This document shows positions 33,057 to 42,382 of a stretch of DNA of 64,000 nt, one piece after another. The DNA comes from DASWUZ01 sp036401375. Its GTDB lineage: Bacteria > Acidobacteriota > Terriglobia > Terriglobales > Acidobacteriaceae. Below the pieces are notes generated by a model that searched no databases, was not told where the DNA came from, and was given only the letters and a program-made list of their open reading frames with translations. The position numbers were made by a program, and so were the translations under genes. Position 1 is the stretch's first letter, and the number at the start of each line of letters is the position of its first letter. Where the stretch lies: contig DASWVB010000023.1 in the NCBI GenBank assembly GCA_036401375.1, positions 1-64,000 of the forward strand, given 5' to 3'.

Positions 33057-35243
33057 ATGCGTAGCTCGAAACACAGCTCGGAATACAGTTCGAAACACAG
33101 TCCGAAGTTCCAGCTCCTGCCCCTCATCCTGATCGCCGCTGCCGTCGGCGTAGCCGGTTGCAACAAGACGGCCCTTCCAACCCAGTCTGCTGCTCCGCAG
33201 GATGCCGCAGCACCGGCCGCACCTCCGCCCGCCAACGCCAACCTCGCGCCCGTCAACGGCTCCGATCCCAACGCACCCCAGCAGTACGCCGGCAACGCCG
33301 CGCCGCAGTACCCCGCGGCTCCCCAGGGTAACTACCAGGCCGCCCCCTCTGCTGCCCCGCGCCGCCCGGCTCCGCGCAACAGCGGCAGCAGCTACGACTC
33401 CGGCGACTACAACAACAACAGTTACAGCCAGCCCGCCGACAACCGCAATAACAACGATAACTCCCGCTACAACGACGGCAGCTATAACAACAGCAACTAC
33501 AATAACGGCAATTACAACAACGGAAGCTATAACGACGGCAGCTACAACCGGGGTAACTACAACAACTCCAACTACAGCACCGATCCAGACGCAGGCTCCT
33601 ACGACAATACCTCTTATGAAGAGGGGAGCTCTCCCGACTATAGCTACTATCAGCAGCCCGTCTATGCTCCTCAGCCGCCACCCGAGTTACTCGAATACCG
33701 GCAGCCGGAGTGCCCCGGCGAAAACTACATCTGGACCCCTGGTTACTGGAGCTACTCGCGCGAGGGCTACTACTGGGTCCCCGGAGCATGGGTGCTCGCA
33801 CCCTACACCGGCGCGCTCTGGACGCCTGGCTACTGGGGCTACACCAGCCGCCGCTACGCCTTTCACCATGGCTACTGGGGCCCCCACATCGGCTACTACG
33901 GCGGCATAAACTACGGCTTCGGATATATAGGTAGAGGCTACGAGGGAGGCTACTGGAATAACGGGGCCTTCGCCTACAACCGCTACGTGAATAATGTAAG
34001 ACCAGAGGTAGTTCGCAACAATGTATATAACCGCACCGTCGTAAATACCACCATCATTAACAACAACACGACCATCAATAACTATGTACCGAACAGCCGC
34101 GTGAGTTACAACGGCGGCAACGGCGGAGTGCAGTATCGACCCAGCCCCGCCGAGATGGTAGCCGTTCGCGAGCAGCACGTGCTCCCGCTGCCCGCCCAGA
34201 CTCGCCTCGTCCAGGTGTCCGCTGCCAACCGCGCCCAGTTTGTCGCACCCGGCGCAGCCCGTCCCGCCATCCTCGTCGCGCCCCAGCCCGTCAATGGTGG
34301 AAGGACCGCTCCTGCTCCTCCGCCGCCCGCGGTCAGGGCAATCCTCCGCCCCGCCGCACTGCCTCCGGCGATGCGCCCCGTGAACCAGGCTGCAACGCCC
34401 TCCCTGCCGATCAACCGGACCGCAACGGCGACCCCGAACGCTCCCGCGGGCCAGCCCGGCCAGCCCAACCGGATCAACCCCGTCCAGCGCCCAACTCAGG
34501 CCTTCAACCCGCCGGTCCAGGGCACACAGCCCGCTAACCAGCGCGCCCTTCCACCCCAGCAGCAGCAGCTCCGCATCAACTCCCCTCAGCAGCAGCAGGC
34601 CGCAGCCGCAACCCAGCAGCGCCAGCTCCAGCTGCAACAACAAGCAGCCGCAACCCAGCAGCGACAGGCCCTCGCCCAGCAGCAGCAGCGCTCGGCAGCC
34701 ATGCAGCGCCAGCAGGCCCTGGCGCAACAGCATCAGGCGGCCGCAAACCAGCAAGCCAGCCAGCAGGCTCTGCAGCAGCAGCACCAGGCAGCCGCCCGGC
34801 AGCAGGCAGCCGCAGCCCAGCAGCAGCGGCAACTGCAGGCCCAGCAGCAACTGGCCGCAACTCAGCAGCGCAACGCCGCCGCAGCACAGCAACACCAGGC
34901 CGCAGCAACAGCCGCCCAGCAGCAGCGCCAGGCAGCAGCCCAGCAGCAGCAAGCGGCGGCACAGCAGAGAGCCGCAGCTCAGGAGCAGCAGCACCAGGCC
35001 GCTCTACAGCAGCAGCAACAGCGCGCCGCAGCCCAGCAGCAGCAGGAGCGCCAGGCTGCAGCCCAGGCGCAGCAGCGCAACGCCGCACGGGAGCAGCAAC
35101 GCGCCGCCCCCACTCCCCCAACCCGCTCAGAGCCTACTCCCCCAACCCGGGCGGAGCCCACTCCGCCAGCCCGCGCCCAACCCGCGCCGGCCAAAGAACA
35201 GAGCCACCCAAATCCCAAACCAGACGAAAAGAAGCCGCAGTAA
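33057..35243 (+). CDS. WxxGxW-repeat lipoprotein with Asn/Tyr-rich and Gln/Ala-rich regions
   Basis: A secreted lipoprotein of 728 aa. The N-terminus ends in a lipobox GVAGC (about Cys38), so it should be lipid-anchored. A disordered Asn/Tyr/Gly region (about residues 110-190) with NNGNYNNGS-type repeats precedes the structured WxxGxW block (YIWTPGYWSYSREGYYWVPG, ALWTPGYWGYTS, HHGYWGPHIG), about residues 215-300. The last about 230 residues are almost only Gln and Ala with some Arg and His, ending in Pro/Thr/Glu. The central motif family is found in many Gram-negative surface proteins with unknown function; a surface or matrix role is plausible. AAAGAAGG lies before the ATG. A hairpin terminator follows. 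Confidence 0.85.
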   Translation: MRSSKHSSEYSSKHSPKFQLLPLILIAAAVGVAGCNKTALPTQSAAPQDAAAPAAPPPANANLAPVNGSDPNAPQQYAGNAAPQYPAAPQGNYQAAPSAAPRRPAPRNSGSSYDSGDYNNNSYSQPADNRNNNDNSRYNDGSYNNSNYNNGNYNNGSYNDGSYNRGNYNNSNYSTDPDAGSYDNTSYEEGSSPDYSYYQQPVYAPQPPPELLEYRQPECPGENYIWTPGYWSYSREGYYWVPGAWVLAPYTGALWTPGYWGYTSRRYAFHHGYWGPHIGYYGGINYGFGYIGRGYEGGYWNNGAFAYNRYVNNVRPEVVRNNVYNRTVVNTTIINNNTTINNYVPNSRVSYNGGNGGVQYRPSPAEMVAVREQHVLPLPAQTRLVQVSAANRAQFVAPGAARPAILVAPQPVNGGRTAPAPPPPAVRAILRPAALPPAMRPVNQAATPSLPINRTATATPNAPAGQPGQPNRINPVQRPTQAFNPPVQGTQPANQRALPPQQQQLRINSPQQQQAAAATQQRQLQLQQQAAATQQRQALAQQQQRSAAMQRQQALAQQHQAAANQQASQQALQQQHQAAARQQAAAAQQQRQLQAQQQLAATQQRNAAAAQQHQAAATAAQQQRQAAAQQQQAAAQQRAAAQEQQHQAALQQQQQRAAAQQQQERQAAAQAQQRNAAREQQRAAPTPPTRSEPTPPTRAEPTPPARAQPAPAKEQSHPNPKPDEKKPQ
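34560..35100 (+). repeat. CAG-rich low-complexity tract encoding the Gln/Ala tail
   Basis: Long stretches of CAGCAGCAG and GCCGCA codons in the lipoprotein gene encode poly-Gln/Ala with interspersed Arg and His. Codon-level repetition (mostly CAG, few CAA) suggests growth by replication slippage. Confidence 0.85.
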
Positions 35244-35263
35244 ACCCCACCACCAAAGCAGTC

Positions 35264-35289
35264 GAGGGGAACGCATCAGCGTTCCCCTC
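35264..35289. terminator. Hairpin terminator after the lipoprotein gene
   Basis: An 11-bp perfect stem GAGGGGAACGC (35264-35274) and GCGTTCCCCTC (35279-35289) with an ATCA loop, 21 nt after the stop. No T-run follows, so termination may need other factors. Confidence 0.7.
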
Positions 35290-35410
35290 AACTTAAAACA
35301 AGTCCCCGTCCCGAAAAACCCCACCGCCAGCAAACGTTAAAATTCGCAGCAATGTCGCCTCACGCCGCCAAACCAGCCAACCCCCAAACCGCCTTATCTA
35401 TAATAAAAAC

Positions 35411-35926
35411 ATGCCCGCTAGCGCAAGGCGTTCTCTCCTGATCCACTGGATTCCCGCCATGCTCGCCGTCGCCCTCATCATGGCCGAATCCACCGAGACC
35501 ATGAGCGCGGAAAACACCAGCCGCTGGCTCTATCCGCTCTGGGCCGCCGTCTTCGGACACGTCAGCAGCCAGGCATGGGCAGAGATCCACCACCTCATCC
35601 GCAAGACCGGCCACTTCATCGGCTACGGCCTCGTAAGCCTCTGCTTTTATTGGAGTTGGCGCATGACGCTGCGGCAGAGCCTCACCGCCGGCATGTGGGC
35701 CCAAAGACGCCGCGCAGCCCTGCTCGCCATCGCCTGCACCCTCACCCTCGCCAGTGCCGACGAATTCCACCAGCGCTTCCTGCCCAGCCGCACCAGCTCC
35801 ATCTACGACGTCGGCATCGACCTCTCCGGAGGCCTCACCGCCCAGACCCTGCTCTTCGCCGCGCTCGCCCTGTTCACCCGTCCAGCCATGGGAACGACCA
35901 TACCCAACCGGGTCAGCATCTCCTAG
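35411..35926 (+). CDS. VanZ family membrane protein
   Basis: A 171-aa protein with four membrane helices and the VanZ motifs RKTGHFIGYGLVSLCFYW and ADEFHQRFLPSRTSSIYDVG. VanZ gives low-level teicoplanin resistance in enterococci, but most homologues are core genes of unknown function. It is unrelated in position to the VanW-fusion gene 31 kb away. It is convergent with the amino-acid permease gene. Confidence 0.9.
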   Translation: MPASARRSLLIHWIPAMLAVALIMAESTETMSAENTSRWLYPLWAAVFGHVSSQAWAEIHHLIRKTGHFIGYGLVSLCFYWSWRMTLRQSLTAGMWAQRRRAALLAIACTLTLASADEFHQRFLPSRTSSIYDVGIDLSGGLTAQTLLFAALALFTRPAMGTTIPNRVSIS

Positions 35927-35989
35927 CGCGCCTCATCCCGGGGCCGGCTCTCCAGACCCGCCGCCACGAACCTGCTGGACCTGCTGAAC

Positions 35990-37606
35990 CTACTGAACCA
36001 CCGGACGCCCCGTCTGCTGCGACGCCGGCATCGCCTGCACCTTGCTGTGCTTCACGCTATACAGGAAGTAGACAACCAGCCCGAACACCAGCCAGATCAC
36101 CAGCCGTGCCCAGTTCTGCCACCCCAGCTTGTACATCATGTACCCGTTGAAGAGGATCCCCATGATCGGAACGAACGGCACCAGCGGCGTACGGAAGGGC
36201 CGCGGCTGTGCGGGATTGGTCCTCCGCAGGATGATCACCGAGATGCAGACGATCACAAACGCCAGCAGCGTCCCGATATTCACCATCTTCCCGATCGTCG
36301 CGATGGGGGTGATGCTGCCCACGATCGCAGCCAGCAGTCCGGCAACGATCGTCGCCTTCCACGGCGTACGAAACCTCGGATGGATCGCCGCGAAGAACGA
36401 CTTCGGCAGCAGCCCGTCGTTCGCCATCGCATAAAGCACCCGCGACTGACCCAGCAGCATCACCAGCATCACCGAGGTGAGCCCGGCCAGCGCTCCCACC
36501 GTGATGATGTCAGCCGCCCAGCTCAGGTTCCGGTCGAGAAAGGCGCGCGCGATCGGCGCCTCGATATTCACCTGGTGCCACGGCACCATGCCGGTCAGCA
36601 CCGCCGCCACCCCGATATAAAGCAGCGTACACACCGTTAGCGAGGCGATGATCCCGATCGGCAGATCGCGCTGCGGATTTCGCGCCTCCTGCGCCGTCGT
36701 CGACACCGCGTCAAAACCGATATAAGCGAAGAAGATATAAGCCGCCGCCGAGCCGATGCCGCTCAGCCCGTTCGGCGCAAAGGTCTGCCACGAGTGCCCC
36801 CAGTTGGCAGCATGCACGTAGTGGCTCCCCAGCCCCAGCACAAAAAGCACCACGCCGATCTTCAGCGCCACGATCAAACCGTTGAACTTCGCGCTCTCGC
36901 TGATCCCGATCACCAGCACCGTCGTGATAATCAGCGCAATGATGAAGGCCGGCAGGTTAAAGCCGATCTCCGAGCCGAACAGGTGCGGCGCACCCAGCAG
37001 CAGATGTGCGCGCGTCACCAGGTCAGCCGTCGGGTTCTTCGTCAGCGTCTCGACTGCATCGAGATAGGGCTGCGTGCCCGCCGTCAACCCCGGTTGCGTA
37101 GCCGTAACGATCTGCCGCGCCACGTTCTCCATTGCCTGCTTCAGGCCGGTCCAGTGGTCATAGGCCAGCCACAGCGGCAGGTCGAGGTGAAAGATCCGCA
37201 GAAACTCGACAAAATGGTTCGACCAGCCCGACGACACCGTGCTCGCACCCATCGCGTACTCCAGCGTCAGGTCCCAGCCGATGATCCACGCAAACAACTC
37301 ACCCATCGTGGCGTACGCATACGTATAAGCGCTGCCCGCCAGAGGAATCATCGCGGCAAACTCCGCGTAGCAAAGACCCGCAAACGCGCAGCCCAGCCCC
37401 GACAGCACAAAAGACAGCATCAGCCCGGGGCCCGCGATCGTCGCTCCCAGTCCCGACATCACGAAGATGCCTGCCCCGATCACCGCGCCGATCCCGAGCG
37501 CAGTCAGCGAAACAGGGCCCAGGGTCCGCTTCAGGGTATTGTCCCCCTCGGCGTTGGCCTCGGCCAGCAGTGAACTCAACGGTTTCTTAGCCAGCAGATT
37601 AGACAT
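35990..37606 (-). CDS. APC-superfamily amino-acid permease (cationic amino acid transporter type)
   Basis: A 538-aa permease with about 12-14 membrane helices. It begins LKRTLGPVSLTALGIGAVIG and AGIFVMSGLGATIAGPGLML, the helix-1 unwound segment that binds the substrate amino group, followed by ELFAWIIGWDLTLEYAMGAS and AYIFFAYIGFDAVSTTAQEA. These match the CAT subfamily, proton-coupled uptake of cationic or neutral amino acids. It is last in a leftward run GH35-like, thiE, APC permease, this gene. Confidence 0.9.
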   Translation of the reverse strand: MSNLLAKKPLSSLLAEANAEGDNTLKRTLGPVSLTALGIGAVIGAGIFVMSGLGATIAGPGLMLSFVLSGLGCAFAGLCYAEFAAMIPLAGSAYTYAYATMGELFAWIIGWDLTLEYAMGASTVSSGWSNHFVEFLRIFHLDLPLWLAYDHWTGLKQAMENVARQIVTATQPGLTAGTQPYLDAVETLTKNPTADLVTRAHLLLGAPHLFGSEIGFNLPAFIIALIITTVLVIGISESAKFNGLIVALKIGVVLFVLGLGSHYVHAANWGHSWQTFAPNGLSGIGSAAAYIFFAYIGFDAVSTTAQEARNPQRDLPIGIIASLTVCTLLYIGVAAVLTGMVPWHQVNIEAPIARAFLDRNLSWAADIITVGALAGLTSVMLVMLLGQSRVLYAMANDGLLPKSFFAAIHPRFRTPWKATIVAGLLAAIVGSITPIATIGKMVNIGTLLAFVIVCISVIILRRTNPAQPRPFRTPLVPFVPIMGILFNGYMMYKLGWQNWARLVIWLVFGLVVYFLYSVKHSKVQAMPASQQTGRPVVQ

Positions 37607-37686
37607 GGACCGGGGCGTCTCCCTGAACCTCGAAGGATATGGAGCAGAAGCAGAAAAGCTGGCGTTCCGAGCAAAAATCGCGTCGA

Positions 37687-39342
37687 CTAATCTTCAGGCA
37701 CCCGCGCCTCGCTGGCCCGGCTGCCCCGCGACCATAGCATGTAAACAGGGATGCCGAGCAGCACGATCATCAGTCCCGGCCAGGTGTACTGTGGCTTGTA
37801 ACGCAATAATACGATACAGATCCAGGCCGCCATCACGATATAAAGCGCCGGCAGCACCGGGTAGCCGAACGCACGATAAGGCCGCTCCGCATCCGGCCTC
37901 CGCACCCGCAGCACGAACAATCCGCCGATCGTCAGGATGTAGAACACCAGCGCCGCAAACATCGTATAGTCCAGCAGCTGTCCATACGACCCCGACAGGC
38001 ACAGCACGCAAGACCAGATCGCCTGGAACACGATCGCGATCACCGGCGTCTTCCAGCGCGGATGCAGCTCCCCCGCCGGCTTGAAAAAGAGCCCGTCCCG
38101 GCTCATCGCGTAGTAGACCCGCGCCCCCGCCAGCACCATCCCGTTCACGCACCCGAACGTCGACAGCAGGATCGCCGCCGCCATCAGGTAGGCGCCATAC
38201 GAGTGAAAGATCTGCTGCAGCACCGCCGTCGCTACCCGGTCCTCCGACGCATATTGGATGCCGCGCGCGAACACAGTTCCCCCATGAGCATCGCCCGCAA
38301 GAGGCAGCGCTGCCAGGTAGACGAAGTTGGCCAGGATATAGATCGTCAGCACCAGCCCCGTACCCAGCGCCAGCGAGAGCGGCAGGTTCCGCCGCGGGTT
38401 CCGCACCTCGCCCGCCGTGAACGTGACGTTGTTCCACGCATCGGCCGAGAAGAGCGAACCCACCTGCACCACCGCAAGGATCGTGAACACCCCCACCATC
38501 GCGATCGGGCCGCCCACTCCCACCTGCACCGGGTGCAGCGAAGAGAGTCCCGCGTTCCGCCAGAAAAGATGCCAGCCCGCGCCAAAGTTCTGCGCGATCG
38601 CCACCGCGTTGCGTCCCAGCAGAAACCCGAAGAACAAGAGCCCCAGCAGCGCCGCCGTCTTCGCGACAGTGAAGATGTTCTGCACCGCCGCACCCGTGCG
38701 CACCCCGAAGACGTTCACCGTCGAGAGCAGGATCAGGATCAGCACCGCGACCAGGTTCTGAGTGTTGAGCCCGATCTCCATGTTGCCCAGCACCATCGGC
38801 CCCACATGCCACGCCGGAACATGGCCGATATGCCAGAGCCAGTGGCTCGCCGAGACCCGCGGAAAAAACACCCCGAGGAACTTCCCGAACGCGACAGCCA
38901 CCGCCGCAATCGTCCCCGTCTGGATGACGAGAAAGAGCGTCCATCCATAAAGAAAGCCCCACAGGGGGCCGAGCGATTCACGCAGATAGACGTACTGCCC
39001 GCCGGCCCTCGGCATCATCGCCGCCAGCTCGCCGTAGCTGAGCGCGCCGATGATCGTCATCAGCGCCGTGATCAGCCAGGCCGCAATAAAAAGCGCAGGT
39101 GAATCCACCCCGCGGCCGATGTCCGCCGCCACGATGAAGATGCCCGAACCGATCATCGACCCGATCACGATCGATGTCGCGCTGAAGAGCCCAAGCCCCT
39201 GGACCAGATGTGGAGCCGCATTCGGTCCCGCCCCCGGGCTTCCGCCACGGGGCAGGTCGGGCCCGCCCTCAAGCGTGCTGCTCGCGTAAGGCGCCGATGT
39301 CCGGTTACTGCCCATGGGCTCTGAGGAGATTGGCGGGTTCAC
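37687..39342 (-). CDS. APC-superfamily amino-acid permease (LAT-like)
   Basis: A 551-aa permease. A 45-residue disordered N-terminus precedes the first helix GLFSATSIVIGSMIGSGIFI. Later segments LSYGELAAMMPRAGGQYVYL, WNNVTFTAGEVRNPRRNLPL and NGMVLAGARVYYAMSRDGLF match the L-type (LAT-like) exchanger and permease branch. Substrate unknown. GTG 39342 begins the chain; ATG 39315 is an alternative. It sits 12 nt after thiE and 80 nt before the second permease, so probably co-transcribed. Confidence 0.9.
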   Translation of the reverse strand: MNPPISSEPMGSNRTSAPYASSTLEGGPDLPRGGSPGAGPNAAPHLVQGLGLFSATSIVIGSMIGSGIFIVAADIGRGVDSPALFIAAWLITALMTIIGALSYGELAAMMPRAGGQYVYLRESLGPLWGFLYGWTLFLVIQTGTIAAVAVAFGKFLGVFFPRVSASHWLWHIGHVPAWHVGPMVLGNMEIGLNTQNLVAVLILILLSTVNVFGVRTGAAVQNIFTVAKTAALLGLLFFGFLLGRNAVAIAQNFGAGWHLFWRNAGLSSLHPVQVGVGGPIAMVGVFTILAVVQVGSLFSADAWNNVTFTAGEVRNPRRNLPLSLALGTGLVLTIYILANFVYLAALPLAGDAHGGTVFARGIQYASEDRVATAVLQQIFHSYGAYLMAAAILLSTFGCVNGMVLAGARVYYAMSRDGLFFKPAGELHPRWKTPVIAIVFQAIWSCVLCLSGSYGQLLDYTMFAALVFYILTIGGLFVLRVRRPDAERPYRAFGYPVLPALYIVMAAWICIVLLRYKPQYTWPGLMIVLLGIPVYMLWSRGSRASEARVPED

Positions 39343-39354
39343 CTGTGGACTGTT

Positions 39355-40110
39355 CTACCGCAAATTCACCAAAAAGTCTCTCGCTGTTTTCGCGATCGAT
39401 TGCTGCGGCGAACCGCCGAACAGGCTCGAGATTACCGCCACCGAGTCAGCACCCGCCGCTCGCACGCTGCCGCAGTTCGCCACCGTGATCCCGCCGATCG
39501 CGACCAGCGGCTTGCTGGTGAGGGCGCGCGCCCGGCGCACCCCATCCAGCCCCACCACCGGGTCAGGCCGCTCTTTGCTGCTGGTCTGGAACACCGGCCC
39601 GATAGCAACGTAATCCGCGCCCGACAACTCGGCCCGCCGCAGCTGCTCGTCATTGTGCGTCGAGACCCCCACAATCCCGCCCCCGCCAACCAACGCGCGC
39701 GCCTCCTCCGGCAGCATGTCCTCCTGCCCGACATGCACGCCATCAAAGTCAACTTCGCTCACCAGGTCGGCCCGGTCATCGAGGATCAAACGGCAGCGCT
39801 GCGCCCCAGCCATACCGGCCCCACCCGGCACACCCTCGCGCAACATCGCGCAATCCCGAACGATCTCCCCATCCTTGCCGGATTTATTCCGGTACTGCAG
39901 CAGCGTCACTCCCGCCGCCATCAGCTCCGCCACCAGCCAGCGCAGCAGATCCTCCCGCATCGCTAGATCGAGCGGCAGCAACGACGCATTCAGGATCGGA
40001 TACAGCAGCGGCAGCCTGAACTCAGCCCGCAGACCCGTACCTTCAACCATCCGGCCTTGACTCAGGAACTTGTCCATCGAAGCGAGAACGCCGCCCTGCG
40101 CGCAGTTCAA
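39355..40110 (-). CDS. thiE: Thiamine-phosphate synthase
   Basis: Joins the thiazole and pyrimidine halves of thiamine to give thiamine phosphate. The TIM-barrel blocks are LLQYRNKSGKDGE, RLILDDRADLVSEVDFDGVH (DD for Mg and pyrophosphate), VGQEDMLPEEARALVG, GVSTHNDEQLRRAELSGADY, AIGPVFQTSSKERPDPVVG and KPLVAIGGITVAN. The start is most likely TTG 40110, whose TTGA overlaps the stop of the upstream glycosidase gene; internal ATGs (40077, 40050) are alternatives. No other thi gene is near; the pairing with a glycosidase is unusual. Confidence 0.92.
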   Translation of the reverse strand: MNCAQGGVLASMDKFLSQGRMVEGTGLRAEFRLPLLYPILNASLLPLDLAMREDLLRWLVAELMAAGVTLLQYRNKSGKDGEIVRDCAMLREGVPGGAGMAGAQRCRLILDDRADLVSEVDFDGVHVGQEDMLPEEARALVGGGGIVGVSTHNDEQLRRAELSGADYVAIGPVFQTSSKERPDPVVGLDGVRRARALTSKPLVAIGGITVANCGSVRAAGADSVAVISSLFGGSPQQSIAKTARDFLVNLR

Positions 40111-41822
40111 TACTCGTGCAAGGTAACTCGCAGCACCCGCGACTCATCCGTGAAGTTCAACCCGTAATCCGTCTGATCGCCGTTATAAACCCGCAGAAAA
40201 TTCCACTTGCCATTCTCGTACTCGCCCTCTTCCACCCGCAGAAACTCGCGATGCCTGCCCGCCGTCTCAAAGTCAACGCGGAAGTGATACCCGGTCACCA
40301 GAAACTCGTTCGGCCCAAGCTGCGCCACCAGGGCGCGCCCGTTCGTCTCCGGGTTTCCCGGCGGAGGCGTGTTGAAATTCCCAAACGGCCGATACCCGTA
40401 AGACACCCGCGCCTTCCAGTGGCCGAAGTCGAGCAGCTGCATCGCAGCTCCCTTCTCCTCGACCGCCGTCTGCAGCTTACCCTCGAAATTCAGCTCGGCA
40501 ATCTGCCGGTCCATCGGGCCCAGCAGCTCATAGGTCTGCGCCAGCGCGTTCTGAGGAGGAGGCGCCGTCGGATCGCCGTTCCATCCCCCCGCAGGAGCAG
40601 CAGTCCCAGCCGGAGCAGCAGTCGGCGCCCCGAGCGCGATCCCCGTCGCACCCACGGGCGGCGCATTAAACGCACGGCTGCGGTCGATCCCGAACGGCGA
40701 AAAACCAATCCCGCCCGCTCCGATCACGCTGAAGACGTACCGCGCCGCATTCGGCCCATTACTGGTCTCCGGCACAAACAGCGCGTTATCAGGCCGCCCG
40801 TAGAGTGACAGCAGCTTCCGGTATTTCGCATCGCCGTTCAGATAGATATCAGGCGCCACGATGTCGACAGAGTGGGCCGTAGCCTTCCACACGTCCAGCA
40901 TGTTGTAGCTGCCGCCGCCGCTCGGGTAGTTCGCTCCGGGCCTGGTATGCGGATCGTCAGGATCGCGCAGCGCCACGTTGACATACATCGGCAGGGGATA
41001 CTCCGCCTTGCCCGCCGCCGCCACCTGGTCGATATAGTGTGAGATCGACCACGACGCGAACGACTCATCCGCATCCGGCCCGAACACCTGCTGCCACGTC
41101 CCCGGCGACTTGTGCATCGCGCTCACCAGCCCCTCCGGCACCGGCCCGTCAAAGAGCTGCTGCGCTGCAGGGGAGTAGTCGCGGTTCGTACCGTACGTCC
41201 CCGGCTCGTTCTCCACCTGCATCATGATCACCGTATGCTCCGCGCCGTCAAACGCCTTGAGGTGCCGCATCAGCGCCGCAAAGGCATGCTCATCGGCGTG
41301 CAGGTTGTTCTCCGAGACCGGCGAAAGCGTATCCATCGGCTCGCCCGGCGTATTCGATGGCGGCCCGCTGATCACCCGAGGGTACCGGACCATGTCCAGC
41401 TTCATCCACGCCGGCGTGTAGTGCTGCGACCCGTTCTTCCACGTGCCAAACCAGAGCAGCACCAGGTGAACGTGATGCTCGCGCGCCTGCCGCACCAGCA
41501 TGTCCACCACCGAATAATCGAACTGCCCCTGCTGCGGCTCCAGCTGCTCCCAGTAGATCGGCGCCTCGATCGTGTTCACATGCAGGGCTGCCGCCGACTC
41601 CCATACCTTCGGCAAAAAGGCAGGCCACGCGCTCGAATTGTTGATCTGTCCGCCCAGCATCAGGTAAGGAGCACCGTCCACCATCAGCACAAACCGTCCA
41701 TCCCTCTCTACCAGCCTGGGGATGGAAGACGCAGCATGTCCGCTGCCATGCAGCGGCTCTGCACTCTTTGCGGCGAACGTCGCGAGCGCAAGACCACACA
41801 ACACAAGGGGCGATACCTTCAT
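40107..41822 (-). CDS. Secreted GH35-like glycoside hydrolase with DUF5597-like C-terminus
   Basis: A 571-aa exported enzyme: signal peptide (MKVSPLVLCGLALATFAAKS), then a TIM barrel with LMLGGQINNSSAWPAFLPKV, VNTIEAPIYWEQLEPQQGQF and IMMQVENEPGTYGTNRDYS, in which the Glu of ENEP is the expected acid/base; LFVPETSNGPNAARY is the likely nucleophile region. The end (FLVTGYHFRVDFETAGRHRE, FLRVYNGDQTDYGLNF) resembles DUF5597. GH35 members are mostly beta-galactosidases; the substrate here is not determined. It heads the run glycosidase-thiE-permease-permease, overlapping thiE by 4 nt. Confidence 0.87.
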   Translation of the reverse strand: MKVSPLVLCGLALATFAAKSAEPLHGSGHAASSIPRLVERDGRFVLMVDGAPYLMLGGQINNSSAWPAFLPKVWESAAALHVNTIEAPIYWEQLEPQQGQFDYSVVDMLVRQAREHHVHLVLLWFGTWKNGSQHYTPAWMKLDMVRYPRVISGPPSNTPGEPMDTLSPVSENNLHADEHAFAALMRHLKAFDGAEHTVIMMQVENEPGTYGTNRDYSPAAQQLFDGPVPEGLVSAMHKSPGTWQQVFGPDADESFASWSISHYIDQVAAAGKAEYPLPMYVNVALRDPDDPHTRPGANYPSGGGSYNMLDVWKATAHSVDIVAPDIYLNGDAKYRKLLSLYGRPDNALFVPETSNGPNAARYVFSVIGAGGIGFSPFGIDRSRAFNAPPVGATGIALGAPTAAPAGTAAPAGGWNGDPTAPPPQNALAQTYELLGPMDRQIAELNFEGKLQTAVEEKGAAMQLLDFGHWKARVSYGYRPFGNFNTPPPGNPETNGRALVAQLGPNEFLVTGYHFRVDFETAGRHREFLRVEEGEYENGKWNFLRVYNGDQTDYGLNFTDESRVLRVTLHEY

Positions 41823-41954
41823 CGAAAGCTTCTCCTGAACAACTCACTAACCGAACGAGCGCAATTGTAGCAGCGCCTGCCCACGAGACACACGCCTCCT
41901 GCTCTAGGAAAGTCACACGTTCTGATCGCTCCCGAATGGCGCGAACCAGCCAGC

Positions 41955-42338
41955 TCAGGCGCGCCGCAAATGCCAATCAAGGAAGGCTCCCACAACGATC
42001 GCAGCCATGTATGCCACGATGTCAAACGGCGAGAAGAATCGCCCCAGCACCAGCATCCCGGGCACAGTAAGCCGGAAGGCGTCCATCCCAGGCGAGCGAT
42101 AAAGCTTGAACGACTCAATAGCCGATGTCACAAAAGCGCTCAGCAGCGCGACCCTGAGGATGGTAGAAGACCTCAGCAGCGTAGAGATGATCCAGTAGAT
42201 CATCAGCGCCCACAGCATCGAGCCGCCATACTTCACCGCAAATCGCGGCAGCCCGAGCGCTGCAAACCGGACAACCAGCCCGGCGGCAACCGTCCCGAAG
42301 ATGAGCGCGAGCGAAAGCACAACCGGCCGCGATCTCAC
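41955..42338 (-). CDS. DUF2809 family small membrane protein
   Basis: A 127-aa protein with four membrane helices and the DUF2809 pattern RFAALGLPRFAVKYGGSMLW and SAIESFKLYRSPGMDAFR. Function unknown. It lies 44 nt after the biotin carboxylase gene on the same strand. Confidence 0.85.
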   Translation of the reverse strand: MRSRPVVLSLALIFGTVAAGLVVRFAALGLPRFAVKYGGSMLWALMIYWIISTLLRSSTILRVALLSAFVTSAIESFKLYRSPGMDAFRLTVPGMLVLGRFFSPFDIVAYMAAIVVGAFLDWHLRRA

Positions 42339-42382
42339 CTTCGAGCACGCCCACGCAGACCGGTTCCAGCCATCTACCTCAA

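Noticed and set aside
2663..35926. A vancomycin-resistance cluster, because VanW- and VanZ-type genes occur in the window
   Set aside because: They are 31 kb apart, with no vanS/R, vanH, vanA or vanX, and both families are widespread outside resistance clusters.
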